DNA from: Meloidogyne chitwoodi
Lineage: Eukaryota > Nematoda > Chromadorea > Rhabditida > Meloidogynidae
Direction of reading: 5' to 3'
Assembly: GCA_015183035.1 (NCBI GenBank)
Contig: JACZZP010000019.1
Span: forward strand, 62,001 to 126,000
DNA length: 64,000 bases
Made by a program: the position numbers and the translations under genes. Positions 12,587 to 24,527 of this stretch are shown one piece after another. How positions within the stretch are numbered: position 1 is the stretch's first letter; the number at the start of each line of letters is the position of its first letter. The notes under the pieces were generated by a model, which saw only the letters and a list, made by a program, of their open reading frames with translations, made no database searches and was not told the origin of the DNA.

Positions 12587-13590
12587 CCAGGAAAGTTGGG
12601 CAATGGAAAATTGGGCAGTGAAGAAACAGTAGAAATACTTGCAAGAAACTACAAAAAATACATGAAAATAAAAAAAATACATGAAAAACAAAAATACATG
12701 AAATACAAAAATACAAGAAAAATACAAAAACACAAAAAAATGTTGGGTTACTGATGTATTTTGTTGTTGATGTATTTTTGTATTTCTTGTATTGGATCTG
12801 GTGAAGTATAGGTGGTTTTTTTGTAGCGGTTCAATTTACACAAGTGAGGTGTCATTCGAAAGAGCTCGGCGAGCTGAGTCGAACTAGCCCTGAACGAAGT
12901 CGAACCAACTACTCTGAGCCGAGATACAGACCCCCGAAAATTGAAAAACCATAGGGGGGAGTAAGCTCTTATTAGTGATTACCGCGGCTGCTACTAAATT
13001 ATTTTCACTGAATTATTTTGTTGTAATTTGCGCCGTAGAATAACGTATCTACCTTTGTGTCATTAAATTGGCTGTTCTTAAATTTTTGATAAATTAATTA
13101 TTTATTTGTAATTTGCGCCGTAGAATAACGCATGTACCAAAAAGCCAACCAGGGATGGGCTCTCACACGAAGAAGTGATAAAACACTCTCTGTAGGTTCA
13201 AGTTTGGCGTGTTTCCAGCAAACTTCGATCTTTCATAACTTTGTTCAAAATCGTTCAATCTCGACAATTTTGGTCTCATTCGATAGGTCTCAAAGAGACC
13301 TATCGAATGAGCTATCATACTCATATTCGACTTTTCCACCCCAAAACTGAGCTTACTCCCCCCTATGGTTTTTCGATTTTCGGGGGTCTGTATCTCGGCT
13401 CAGAGTAGTTGGTTCGACTTCGTTCAGGGCTAGTTCGACTCAGCTCGCCGAGCTCTTTCGAATGACACCTCACTTGTGTAAATTGAACCGCTACAAAAAA
13501 ACCACCTATACTTCACCAGATTCCTTGTATTTTTGTATTTCATGTATTTTTGTATTTTCTTGTATTTTTGTATTTCATGTATTTTTCTTG
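12587..13590. mobile_element. CCAGGAAAGTTGGGC fold-back element, interrupted and truncated
   Basis: The left end (CCAGGAAAGTTGGGCA, then AATTGGGCAGTGAAGAAACA and a run of ATACAAAAAT-like units) and the central TGTTGGGTTACTGATGTATT match the more complete copy at 14,429-14,859. The right arm survives as TGTATTTTTG units at 13,522-13,590 but its outer end is missing. The 726-base element at 12,796-13,521 lies within this right arm. Confidence 0.7.
12796..13521. mobile_element. 726-base element with 173-base inverted repeats, nested
   Basis: Bases 12,796-12,968 and 13,349-13,521 are reverse complements with very few differences (outer end ATCTGGTGAAGTATAGGTGG). Each arm carries the CATTCGAAAGAGCTCG / CGAGCTGAGTCGAA motif. 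The interior has a direct duplication of TAATTTGCGCCGTAGAATAACG (about 13,023 and 13,111). Just inside the left arm is CTCTTATTAGTGATTACCGC followed by GGCTGC, which recurs at the insertion site of the LTR element near 50 kb. No transposase is encoded. Confidence 0.85.
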
Positions 13591-14428
13591 GATCTGACCA
13601 GCGAGATAATTAAAATGTATTTTTCAGGCTCAACAGGATCGGGATTTCGATCTGAGTTGGAAAGAAGTATCCCGACTTACTATTTCAGATCCCAATATTA
13701 GTTAATTTTGGTATTGAAATCTTAAACATTGATTTTAATTTTTCCCGATGCTTTTAACGCTAGAATAGTTTTGAAGAATTTTTAGAAAAAGTAAATTTTT
13801 AAAATTAATTTTTGGTCGATAAAAAAGTAATGTTGAAAAATAAGCAAAATGTAATAAACAAAAAACAAGGTAAAAGTCCAAAAAAAAAATAAACATTAAA
13901 GAGGTCAACGACCAATAAATACATTATATTTATTTATTTATAATTTTATCTCGATGACTCAATGCTTTTGGCGTGACCAAGGCAAAAATTAGTTGAGAGA
14001 AAAAAAGAAAAAGCAAAAATTTAAGAGAGAAAAAAAGAAGAGAGAAAAAAAGAAGAGAGAAAAAAAGAAGAGAGGCTAAAATATGCTTTTAAGTTACTTA
14101 AGTGTGTTGCAAAGAGAGGCAAAAAATAAGCAAAATTAAGAAAAAAGCAGTCGCCAATTTCTCTTCTAAATATTTTTAAAGCAATTCTGCACAGATAAAC
14201 AAAAAAGTCGAGAATAAATATTTTATAAAAAGAGAAGATTTTGTGTTTTATAGAGACCAAAATTGTGTTAAAAATGGACAAAAATTATTTTTAAAGATTA
14301 TTTTATAAAAATCAATTTTATAAAAATAAATAATTAAAACATACCTATTTAAAACAAAAATAAAATTAAAAAAAAAAAAGAAAAAAATTTAGCATAAAAA
14401 TAGTAAAATAAATAGTATGAAAAAGCTC
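13591..14428. other. Gene-less AT-rich stretch
   Basis: No supported exon. A short purine-rich tandem run (AGAGAAAAAAAGA units) lies at about 14,000-14,075. Confidence 0.5.
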
Positions 14429-14859
14429 CCGGAAAATTGGGCAGTGGAAATTGGGCGGTGAAAAATTGGGCAGTGAAGAAACAGTACAAAAACATGCAAG
14501 AAAATACAAAAATACGAAAAATACAAAAATGCATTAAAAATACAAGAAATACAAAAATACCTTAAAAATAGAAGAAATACATGAAAATACAAAAATACAA
14601 GAAAAATACATGAAATACAATAAAAATACAAAAATACATTAAAATACAAAAATACATGAAAAATACAAGAAATACAAAAATACATCAACAACAAAATACA
14701 TCAGTAACCCAACATTTTTTTGTTTTTGTATTTTTCATGTATTTTTGTATTTCATGTATTTTAATGTATTTTTGTATTTTTCTTGTATTTTTTGTAGTTT
14801 CTTGCAAGTATTTGTACTGTTTCTTCACTGCCCAACTTTCCACTGCCCAATTTTCCTGG
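14429..14859. mobile_element. CCNGGAAAATTGGGC fold-back element, near complete
   Basis: The left end (GGAAAATTGGGCAGTGG, GAAAAATTGGGCAGTGAAG) and right end (CTTCACTGCCCAACTTTCC, CACTGCCCAATTTTCCTGG) are inverted copies. The whole interior consists of ATACAAAAAT units on the left and their complement on the right, meeting near 14,695. It would fold into one long hairpin. The frames of Tyr/Phe/Cys-rich composition on both strands arise from the TGTATTTTT units and are not genes. Confidence 0.85.
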
Positions 14860-17800
14860 CATGGTATAAAAATACCAGTCTTAAGCTATTTACTAGAAAA
14901 AATTTAAATAAAATGCTGTTTCTAATCAAATTTGTGATTTAAATAGTTGGCCAAAAAAGAACGATTTTTTATGTTTAATTTTGTCAAAACCTCAAGGACA
15001 CTTTCACAAAACATGTTTTTGTGTGTTTTGTAGAGTAAAAATTAAGAAAAAATGAATGGCGGTAAGTTTTAGCTGATTGATTAAATTTGGAACTAATTGA
15101 AGGGAAAAATGCAAAAAAGGAAAAAACAATTAGGAAAAAATGTACAAATATTTACTTAAATTAAATAAAACTAACTCAAATAATTACCATAAATTCTCTA
15201 ATAGAAGGACCATTTCTATTAGAAGCACGATTTTCTTTTATTAAGTTGATATTTAGAAAAATTAAGTATTCTAATAGAAGAACCATCCTTTTAGCAAATA
15301 ATTAAAAATAGAGGAACCGTTGCTTCTATTAGAGAATCAACAGTTAGAAAACTGAAACTATATTTTTAAATTGAAATTAAACTCAAAAAATACAAAATAA
15401 TGTAATTAAAATAATCATGGATTAAACCAAAAAATGGTATAATGCTAATAGAAAATCACCAAAAATGGTTTAAGTTTTCTCCTATTATTTCTATTTACTT
15501 TGTTAAAAACTGCTCTTGAACTGAATATTCCAGAATATTAATGTCAGTCTATTAATGTCCTCATTTAATTGTCAAATCATCAATGCTCTTTTATACTACA
15601 CCTTTTTCGGGTTAAATCATGATTATTAAAATTTCCTAATACTCGAAAAAAATTTTTCAAAAAATAATTCATTAAAATAAAAAAATAAAAAAACCAACAA
15701 TGCTGCCCAAAGCTCAAAATGCTCCTACTTAGTTCTCCAACTCGTGACGCATCAATTAGTTGTTGATCAAAATTAGGTGAACAGTGAACATAGAACAAGA
15801 GAATAGTACATTTATGTATATAAAATTCTGAAAGATTATAAAAGATTAAAATAAAATAATAATTTTAAAAAATTGGGTACAAATTGGGTAAACAATTAAA
15901 AAAATCTGAAAACTAAAAAAAACAAAATAATAAATTTAGTAAACAATTTTTTATAGGTCCAGACTTGAGATTGTCAAAAAAAATTGAAGTACTTAAAAAT
16001 TACAAAAAAATTTTTATCAGAAAATTAAAACCAAATTGAGTCAATTAATGTTTGAAAAAATATTTTTACTTTAAAAAAAATTTCAAAATGAAATAAAATG
16101 TGAAAAAAGGAAAAAATGTAGCTATTATTTTATAATTTTGTTGACATTTTTTGCAGAAAAAATTAAAAAAAACTCATAAATAAATCATATGAAAATGACA
16201 TAAATGACAAATAAAAATAAAATGATAAATTGAATAGATAATAAAATGCGAACACCACTACCGCCACTCATACACGTAAATTAAAGAGAGGAAATGCTTG
16301 CCCATGGGGTAGTCTCTTATTTTTATACTAATTTAATTGCGGAGGCGTTGTTGTATTTTCTATTACTATTTATTGAATGACCTTTTCCCTATAAATTGAA
16401 CTTTGATATTATCTATTGAGTAAATAGAGATAGGTAAATTCTATTGATTTTCTAATATTCTGAAAATACAAATAAAGTGTCTTCCGGAAACGCCGGAATA
16501 TTTAATGAACTAGGAAAAGGAAGTTTCTGGAAAAATCAGAATTATTTAATATAAATCAGAATTAAAAAGTTTACGGAAAAATAGTAAGAAAAAAAATTCA
16601 ATCATAAAAACTTAAGCATAAATATAAACTTGAAAAATACAACTTAAGAAAAACCAGAATTTTGTAAATCAGAATTAAAATTCTACAAACTATTAAATAC
16701 ATAATTTTAAAAGAAGGGAATACATAAATAATTTATTAATATTTTCCTATCGCAAATGTAAGATTGTTGGTATGTGAATATTGTACAAATTGAAGGAGGC
16801 TATACAACGCGTAAATTAATTGTATTATAGGCGAATCTCATGGCTTGACGGAAATTGCGCGCAATGGAAAGGAAAAATATGAAAGATTGCATAGTCGAAG
16901 CATTTATAATTATAAATAAAAAAGTAATAAAAAATAGAACAAGAGATAAAAATAAATAAATAAATCAGAAAAGAGAACAAGAAAGAAACAGGAAAAATGT
17001 TTTTTTATTTACAAAAAATAAATACAAGGAGCGGTTAATTTTGTATTTGCTTAAAAAATAAAGCAAATTCTCCCCTTTACTGATTAATGATTAAATCGGA
17101 AATGGCTTTTTAATAACAACTTGTGTCTCGTTAGAAAAAGCACTTTTTAAGTTATGAAAGTAATTTCAAAGTGTAAATAAATAAAATGGTAAAAAGACAA
17201 AATAACAATTAATTAACTAACAAGATTTGTTCTATTAAAAATTAATTGTTCTATACGGAACAAAAAGGGGACAAGGAACATTTTTTCATTATTCTACATA
17301 CATATTAGACCTTAGATTTCGACTCTCAGAAATCTATAAAATAATAAAGTACTGAATCTAGACAATTCCATGTGACTTTTATAATAACTAACTTAAAATT
17401 TAAAGTAAAAATCTGAACTTAGACTAAAAATATCTTTTTCAAATTTTATTTAATAAAAGAAAAATTAGAATTTATAGAAATTTATTTCCAGCAGCTAAAT
17501 CAACAAATGAATAAAATAAGCACAAATCGCTGAAGAATATTTATGCGCTGTTGGTACAGGCCGTTTTAGTAAAAAAATAGAAATGAATGGGAAAAGCAAA
17601 AAATAGCGTAGAAAAATAATAAAAATAAAATAAAAGAACCGGCTTTTCCTCCTTCAAACCTCCTTCATTCCAGCGCATTTTTTTGACCAACAAAAAGTGT
17701 AATATTGTACTTGCAGCTGTGTTTAGATGCTAAAGGCGACAGAAGACGGCGATGTGATTAGCCTATAATTTTGCCTCTGAATTTATGAAAGAATTATTAT

Positions 17801-19198
17801 TATGGGAACAGAGATAGGAAGTGTTGGGAAATGTCCGCAAAATTTTTCTGCAAATATTTTTTTCCCGCAATTTTTAAATCACCCTTTCATTTTAGAATTT
17901 GCAGACATTTCCTGCATAAATAAAAAAGACTCTCAACGACATACACAATTCTTTCCAATCTCATTCATTTTTTGTGCTTACTGGTGCCTCAGGCATTACG
18001 CGCAGCCCAAGACAAAGACAAAACTCCGCGCAAAAAAAAACGAAAAAGACGGCGAGAGATTTGTAAAATTTAAGTGGAAAGGAATTTTTATGTTAAAAAT
18101 AAATAATTATTTTTTAGTATACTTTTTACTAATAAAAATCAAAAAAAGCGAACAATGTTTGTGAAATTTAGATCATTAATAAAATAATAATTATTAAATA
18201 TTATATTTCTTTTAATATAGTATATTAAATTTTTATAAAATTAAATAAAAATTAAATTTTTTCTTTAAATTGAAAAAGTAAAATCAAAAAATGGAGACAT
18301 TTACTTCAAAAAGTTCAGTTTTTAGAAGATAACCTAAGTTCCTTTTCAAATAAACTTCTCATTTAAATCTTATTTTGTAGAGAATTTAATTCTCTATCGA
18401 ATGATAAAAAAAACAGCTTAATTGGTCAATTCATTCACAAGTTACGAAGCATAAACAAAAGTGTGCGCTCTCAAAGCAACTAAACTTGGGGTGAACAAAT
18501 TTAGAAAAAACGATGTTGGTGGTCTAATTTTAAGTATACTTCTTTTGATTTTTCGGTGGCTGACCAAGCATCTAAAAATACTAGTTAACAAAGTAGCTGC
18601 ACAAAGTGCAGAAAAAAGAATTATTTTTAAAAGTGCGCGTTCAAGTAGTACTAGCAGCAAAAGGAGAAAAATAAATCAGAAAAAAATCAGAAGTAAAAAA
18701 GAAAAATGTAAGAAGAAAAAAATGTATATAAAAATGAGGAAAAAGGGATGATCTACCCGAAATTTTCCAAAAATAGTTTTTAATTTTTTTCTTGTATTAG
18801 AAAACAAAGGAATAAAATATAAGTGGTCTTTTGTGGAACTGGAATTGGTAAAAATAAAAATAATTTTTTATATTTGCTTACTAATAGCGCAAAAATAGAA
18901 AAAATAAAAATATTTTAACAGTTGTTGAATAATATTAAAAATATTTTTTAATTAAAATAAAAGGAGTTATGATTTAAAAACTTTTAAATATATTTTTTCT
19001 TAAAATTTAATAATTAAATTAATACATTAAAATAAAAATTAAAAATTAGAAAGAAAAAAATATTTACAAACGGAAAAATTCGCCTATTTTATAGTACATA
19101 TTACAAACATAGGCTTTACAATAAATTTAATTTTAAAATAAACTTAAGTCTTGTTTACGCATTGAAATAAACAAGTTATAATATTAAAAAATATTTAC
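14860..19198. other. Long gene-less AT-rich region
   Basis: More than 4 kb without a supported exon. It contains a small inverted-repeat element at 15,192-15,337 and an imperfect inverted repeat at about 17,826-17,914 (GGAAATGTCCGCAAAA against TTTGCAGACATTTCC). The 120-codon open frame across the latter and the 96-codon frame at about 18,461 have no splice or start context and look like chance frames. Confidence 0.5.
15192..15337. mobile_element. Small inverted-repeat element
   Basis: It starts ATTCTCTAATAGAAG and ends CTTCTATTAGAGAAT. Between them are further TCTATTAGAAG / CTAATAGAAG copies. It resembles a short MITE; no target duplication could be defined. Confidence 0.55.
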
Positions 19199-19323
19199 AA
19201 TTGTAAAACTTGAATACTTTTTTTTTAAAAGAATTGCGTAGATGTTTTGTGAAGGCTTATTTAAAATTGTAAAACTTGAATACTTTTTTTAAAAGAATTG
19301 CGTAGATGTTTTGTGAAGGCTTG
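19199..19323. repeat. Direct duplication, 66-base period
   Basis: Two adjacent, almost identical copies begin AATTGTAAAACTTGAATAC at 19,199 and 19,265. Each includes AAAGAATTGCGTAGATGTTT and ends TGTGAAGGCTT. They differ mainly in the length of a T-run. Confidence 0.9.
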
Positions 19324-19906
19324 ATATATAAACTTAGTCGTGGTAGTATAAAAGGTTAGTGCCAGCTTTTTAGAAAACCAAAAATTTAAAGTATTTACTA
19401 TATTTTAAATCAAAAAATAGAAGAGGATAAAAATAAAAAGAATTGTAAATAAAATAAAACAAAAATATATACAAAACTGATCGGCGCCGGCTGGTGCTAG
19501 GCTAAATAGACAAATTGAGCACTTTGTCGACAGTTCATTTTTATTAAATCTATACTTTCTAAAGTATACGGACATACCTAACAAAAAGTATCTTAACCTT
19601 TGGATACTTTAAAAAAGCCTTTGCTTTATAAAATATTTTATTGAAATAATTAATATTATTCAAATTAATAGTTATGAAATATTTAATGCACTTTTAATTC
19701 TGCCATACCCTTTGAGTGTCAGAATTATTTTATTAAATTTTTAGGAAATGTTTAAGGCAGAATGACAAACATAATAAATACAACTTTGTTTTTAAGACTC
19801 AATTCGAGTTTGGCAGGAATAAAAATTACCCACATTAAATAAAAGATATTATTATTCCACATCATTCTTAAAATTGAATTATTTCCTCACATATTTTTAG
19901 TGTATT
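19324..19906. other. Gene-less stretch, downstream of the 19.9-kb gene
   Basis: No exon I can support; AT-rich, probably the 3' flank of the minus-strand gene ending at 19,907. Confidence 0.5.
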
Positions 19907-21104
19907 TCAAGTTTTGAGCGATCGCCCTCCCATGTGTTCTTCTGCAGCCTTCTTACGCTTGTATTCCTCCGGATGCCTTAGAAATAAATTAAATTTATTA
20001 CTTTTTTTATCTCACAATTTCCACCAAAACATATCACTCCAATGACGATTATTATTAAAATGACGACTAAATTTGTCTCTATCCCACATATCAGCATAAA
20101 TGCGTTGAATTGCTTCATAGCCATGCTCTTCTGAGCATACACGATCTTCTGGAATTCCAACAGAGGTATGGCATTTATCAGCATAGTGACTAAAAAACAA
20201 TCTTTTAAAAATTGACCTTATAAAGGGGTTTCTTTTTAATTTAAAAAGAATACCCAAAGCTTTGAGTTTTGCCCTTCTCTTCATTAATCATCTCATAAGT
20301 GCAGTGAAAGTTTGCCTTACATTTTTTACAGGCAAATAGAACCTTTTAATATATTAAAATAAAAAAACACAAATTATGTATTTGCCTGAATTGCCTCATG
20401 AGGTCCATCATCATCATCAAGTTTTGGAGAAAGCACTTCCCCATCAACCTGTTCTTCTCGCAAATTTACCGAAAATATGCCTGCAATAGGTCGCCATAAA
20501 TTTATAGAACGGCGACGAACTAGAGGGGCATCAGCGCCCTCAACTGGGATTTCAAGTTCATTCGCTAAAATTTAAATTTAAAAAAATTTTTGGAAAATTG
20601 TTTGGATATTTCAATTTTATTACAATATTTTTTAGGGAGGATAGGAAAACCTCCCCATTCCAAAAATTAATGTCTGAAAGTTTGACATGCTGGGAGGTAC
20701 TTTGAAAATATGAAAACTCAAAAGAGTTGTTGTGCAGTGCTTTAAAGAATTATTAGCTCGTGTGTAAATGTTAGACAGTGATAGATAAAATAGCAATACT
20801 CTCTCTTTTTTTTTTCATTGCTAACCAGTTTTTACATTGTGGAAAATATATTTTTCAAAATAACTACAAATATTTTGGGTAAATTAACTTTCGTCAATAA
20901 ATTTTTTGTTGAAAATTGTAAGGAGAGGTCTTTTGAGTCAGAAAAAAATGAAGTTTTTTAAAAATAAATTTACCAACCATTTCCACCTTGAAATTTAATA
21001 GCAACACGCTCAACATGATTAGCAATCCAATTTTGTGCCCCACATTTGCATGGTTTACTTTCTACCCAACAAGCAGAATTTCCAATACAGTCGTCTGTGC
21101 CCAT
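19907..21104 (-). CDS. Unrecognised 212-residue Cys-containing protein, 5 exons
   Basis: Exons 21,104-20,978, 20,564-20,386, 20,342-20,254, 20,189-20,016 and 19,976-19,907 join in phase to 212 codons plus TGA. The N-terminus has closely spaced cysteines (TDDCIGNSACW, KPCKCGAQNW). The middle has an acidic Asp run and then a Cys/Lys segment (FACKKCKANFHC). The C-terminal 80 residues are Trp/His-rich (HWSDMFWWKLHPEEY). I see no signal peptide or membrane span. The second intron (43 bases) would use a GC donor, CAG|GCAAAT, with a TTAAAAG acceptor. Without that splice the frame stops four codons later, giving a shorter protein ending in exon 2 and leaving exons 3-5 as a separate gene starting MINEEKGK. 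I favour one gene because phases and composition continue. Family unknown; possibly nematode-restricted. Confidence 0.6.
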
Positions 21105-22666
21105 TGGGGATTTAAAAATAATAAATAAAATTTAAAATTTAGTTAAAAAATCTGTAAATAAAAAATAAGATAAGCAACCAAAATTAATTTTTGAACAAAG
21201 TTTCGCTTATTAAAAGCCATTTTTTGGTTCAATTTTTAATTTTGGAATTAATCAATCATTTAAAAATTCGTTACCAAATTTAATGCAAAAAATTGTCAAA
21301 AAAATCGAGTGTCTTAAAAAAAATATTTTTTTATTTAATTCTGAGCATAAAAACGTTAAAAACATGTTAGGTTAAAAATAATTATTTCTTAGTGATTGAC
21401 ACCAAATGATGCTTCTGGAAAAATAAAAGTAGATTTAAACAACAATTGTGTTTAGAGGTATGACTACTAATATAAATTATTCTAAAAGAAGAAAATTCCG
21501 CCTGACATAACATTGACGTCAGTTGGTGCAGAATATTTTCTATGAGAAATTTTAATTGGTTGACATTTGATTTTAAGGCAAAAACATTGATAAAAAATAT
21601 AATAAGATTAGAGAAATAAATAATGTTTTCCGGAAAAATATCAAATGTTTTCCGGAAAAATAATCAAATAATGTTTTCCGGAAAAATATCAAATGTTTTC
21701 CGGAAAAATAAATAAATGATGTTTTCGAAAAATATCAAATGTTTTCCGGAAAAATAAATAAATAATGTTTTCCGGATTGATCAATTTTTTTATTTTAATT
21801 CAAGAAAATACACTTTCTAACTAAACATGTTTTCATATAAAATTATTGTTTTTAATAAAACAACTTTATATTTTGTTAAAAGCACATGGGTAATCTCAAA
21901 CCAAAAAACCTTGAGGTGAAACTTGAGTTATATTTATTTATTAAAAGATTCAAAGTTTTTTGGACGACACATGTGAGGGAAAATCTGTTAAAAGAAAATC
22001 ATAAGATTTAAAAATAAATGAGTTTATGTTTTAAATATTAGGTAGAGTGTTCTTTGGATTAAAATTAAAAATAATTTTATTTTTTTTACATAGTTTTTTG
22101 ACCATTGATCAATAAATATGCTTGAGAATAAAAAAATCTTGAGCAAAAAACTACTCAAAAATTTAATTAAAAATAAATAAATATTAAAATTGAGTAAATA
22201 AAAGAAAAATCAAAACAAAGAAATTTGGCAATATTTTTACGTAGGCGTTAGCAATATCAAATTACTAGAAATTAAATTCAAAAATAAAATTTAATTAAAA
22301 TTATTAAAATTTTATTTGATCGAAATTAAAAAATGTTTAGATTCCTATTTTAGATTAGTCAAATCCCGACCTCAAATTCTATTTTATTATAGCTTATTCA
22401 AGTTATAGACGTTGACTCTCGTTATAAGCTCATAAAAAGAGGCTGCCACCAGTTAATTTTCTTATTTATTTCTAATTTATTGGTTAACTGGAGTAGATTG
22501 AACTTTATTGAAGGTAGCACGTATTGTCTTAATAAATATTTATTTATTTATTCGGAAAAATTTTTTTAAAGTTAGGCTATTTAAATTAAAAATAATAAAA
22601 GAATTATTCCCAAAAATTCGAATACCCAGTTTTATATATTTTTAAATATCACACCCAATTCATTTT
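21105..22666. other. Intergenic region rich in TTTTCCGGAAAA copies
   Basis: No exon that I can support between two minus-strand genes. A possible trans-splice acceptor (TTTACAG, about 21,152) lies some 48 bases upstream of the ATG at 21,104. The region contains the densest block of the TTTTCCGGAAAA motif (21,630-21,780). Confidence 0.5.
21630..21780. repeat. Block of TGTTTTCCGGAAAAAT repeats
   Basis: Seven imperfect copies of TGTTTTCCGGAAAAATA, alternating with ATCAAA and AATAAATAA spacers. One copy has lost CG (GTTTTCGAAAAA). The core TTTTCCGGAAAA is a perfect palindrome and recurs singly in introns and intergenic DNA up to about 32 kb. Confidence 0.85.
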
Positions 22667-23025
22667 TTAGCATAAGGATTTAATTCTGTTTTCATTATCA
22701 CAATGAATTGTTCCTATTGCAGTAAAGCCATGTGGATAGCAACCACATTTACGCTTTTTATCAACAGCTTAATTAAATAATTAATATAATATTTTAATTT
22801 TAAATAATTTACTAAAGTCAGGGGTTGAAGAGGGATACCCGCTGCATTCATGAGTATTAAATTCGCAAGATTGTTGTCCACGATCGCAGTCTAAATTTTT
22901 TATTAAAATTTTTAAAGAAATGAATTTGTATTTAATTTTTAATAAAATCATATTACCAAACGACCATCCACATTGAAGACAAAAGTTAAAAGAAAAAAGC
23001 AAATCATTACTTTGATACACTTCAT
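22667..23025 (-). CDS. Small secreted cysteine-rich peptide
   Basis: Three exons: 23,025 to about 22,965, 22,890-22,813 and 22,767-22,667, ending TGC TAA. Exon 1 encodes a clear signal peptide (MKCIKVMICFFLLTFVFNVD). The mature part is about 60 residues with seven cysteines (DCDRGQQSC, HEC, RKCGCYPHG, IHC and the C-terminal residue). The exon 1 donor is uncertain: in-phase joining needs the weak GAT G|GTCGTT, whereas the better TTG|GTAATA eight bases on puts exon 2 out of its Cys-rich frame. Exons 2 and 3 join cleanly (TTTA|GTAAAT with AAG|CT). Predicted role: a secreted disulfide-stabilised peptide; I do not recognise the family. Convergent evidence is limited to the signal peptide and cysteine pattern. 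Confidence 0.6.
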
Positions 23026-23545
23026 AATGCTAATAAAATTTTATTTATTTTATAAAGCTAAAATTATTAGATAGTAAAGGTAAAAATAAAATTTTAAGTT
23101 TAAATTTAAAAAATAAAATTTTATTCTTTTAATCTAATTCACTTGCTTTATAAAGCCATAAATTTGAATTGATTTGCGTCATAGAATTAATATGGTTTGC
23201 AAATTTATTAAAAAAATAAAAATGTGAATATACATTATTCAATGAAAATTTTTTAACCTAAAATAATCTAAGTTAACCTAAATAAATATTTTATAAAATA
23301 TTTATTTATGGAATAATTTTCCAGCAGTAAAATCAAAAAATCATATGATAATAGAAAATTACGAAATAATAAAATATTAAAAAAATAATTTTAAAATTTA
23401 TTTTAATTTCATAGTAGAGTGTCTCGAGAATCTTGCAAGTTATCTTCACAATAAGTTATAAAAATATTAGGAAAATTGCGGCATGAGGTGTAGTTTCTAA
23501 AAAGTTAATCTAATAATATATTATTTAATTAATTACTTTAATTAT

Positions 23546-24527
23546 CTACCTCATTTGAGTGTTACCATTATTTTCCAAATTAGCAGATAAATAATTATTA
23601 TAATTTTTGTAAGTACCAGAAACATTTTTAGAAACATGTTGTTTTTGTTGTACTCTTTTTAAAAATTCTATTTCGGTTGATAGGTGACGAACATCCTTAA
23701 AAACATAAGATATTGTATTTTTAGATAACTAAGTTTATGCTTAAAAACATTTGTTTTGACAAAACAAATTTAATCTTAAAAACATTTGTTTTAGCAAAAC
23801 AAGTTTATTCTTAAAAACATTTGCGCAAAACAAAGTTTATGCTTTGTTTTGCGCAAAACAAGTTTATTTTCTAAATATCTGTTTTTCTTTTTATTAAATA
23901 GTACCCCCAACAATTTTTGATTTTGTGCTCTCAAAAAATCAGCTTCAGAGGCAGTACTCGTACAATATTCAAATGGCAAAGAGCCTGATGACGATGCAGA
24001 AGAAATATCATTTGAATCTGTAGAGCCTGCTGTATTAACAGTTGAATGCATAAATGGAGGAGGATGAACTTGACTACGAATTGTTTGATTCTTTTGTTGA
24101 TAATGTTCAGAAATGATAGGGGATGTTGAAGATGGAGATGACAAGGAATTAAGTTGACTTCCAGGAAAGGCATTACGGTCAGAGGATATTAAAAATGACT
24201 AGAGATTTATTATTAAAAATTAAAAAGCTTAATCTAGCCTTTATGTGTCGATTCATTTCGGCAATTTTTGCCCTGTAAAAATTCAATTTCTGTTCGTGGA
24301 CGGCAGAATCCTTAAAATATAAAATATTTAATTTAAACATAAATAAAATAATTTTATTATAATATTTTAAAAGTAAACACCAAGGCAACAATTCCACGTT
24401 CAAGCATCCTTCTTCTCTTGTCCAAACTCTCAATTCTTCCATTATACCATTCAACAAGTTTTTGAGCTATTTGGTGTCCACTAATTATAAGTTGGAACTC
24501 TTCCTCAAGAAATTGTTCATGTTTAGC
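23546..24527 (-). CDS. Coiled-coil protein, 5' end not found
   Basis: Visible exons are 24,527-24,381, 24,310-24,239, 24,198-23,905 and 23,695-23,546 (stop TAG). The first two encode a charged helical segment (LEEEFQLIISGHQIAQKLVE, then KRRRMLERGIVAL), followed by a Ser/Thr/Pro-rich linker. The C-terminus returns to a helical segment (VRHLSTEIEFLKRVQQKQH). The exon 2 to exon 3 junction has no GT donor; a 40-base GC-AG intron (AAG|GCTAGA ... CTCTAG) keeps the phase. Without it the frame runs to a stop at 24,179. The first visible exon starts at a TTTTAAG acceptor with no ATG, so an upstream exon is missing; I could not place it between 24,528 and 25,560. Function unknown; the pattern suggests a scaffold or cytoskeletal coiled-coil protein. 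Confidence 0.55.

Noticed and set aside
14349..14942. Phe/Tyr/Cys-rich open frames on both strands
   Set aside because: Consequence of TGTATTTTT/ATACAAAAAT units in a fold-back element.
17802..18164. 120-codon plus-strand frame
   Set aside because: Spans an inverted repeat, then AT-rich DNA; no acceptor at its start and no supporting neighbouring exon.
18442..18751. Open frames on both strands around 18.5 kb
   Set aside because: Slightly better composition than background but no splice sites, no conserved motif, and both strands open equally.
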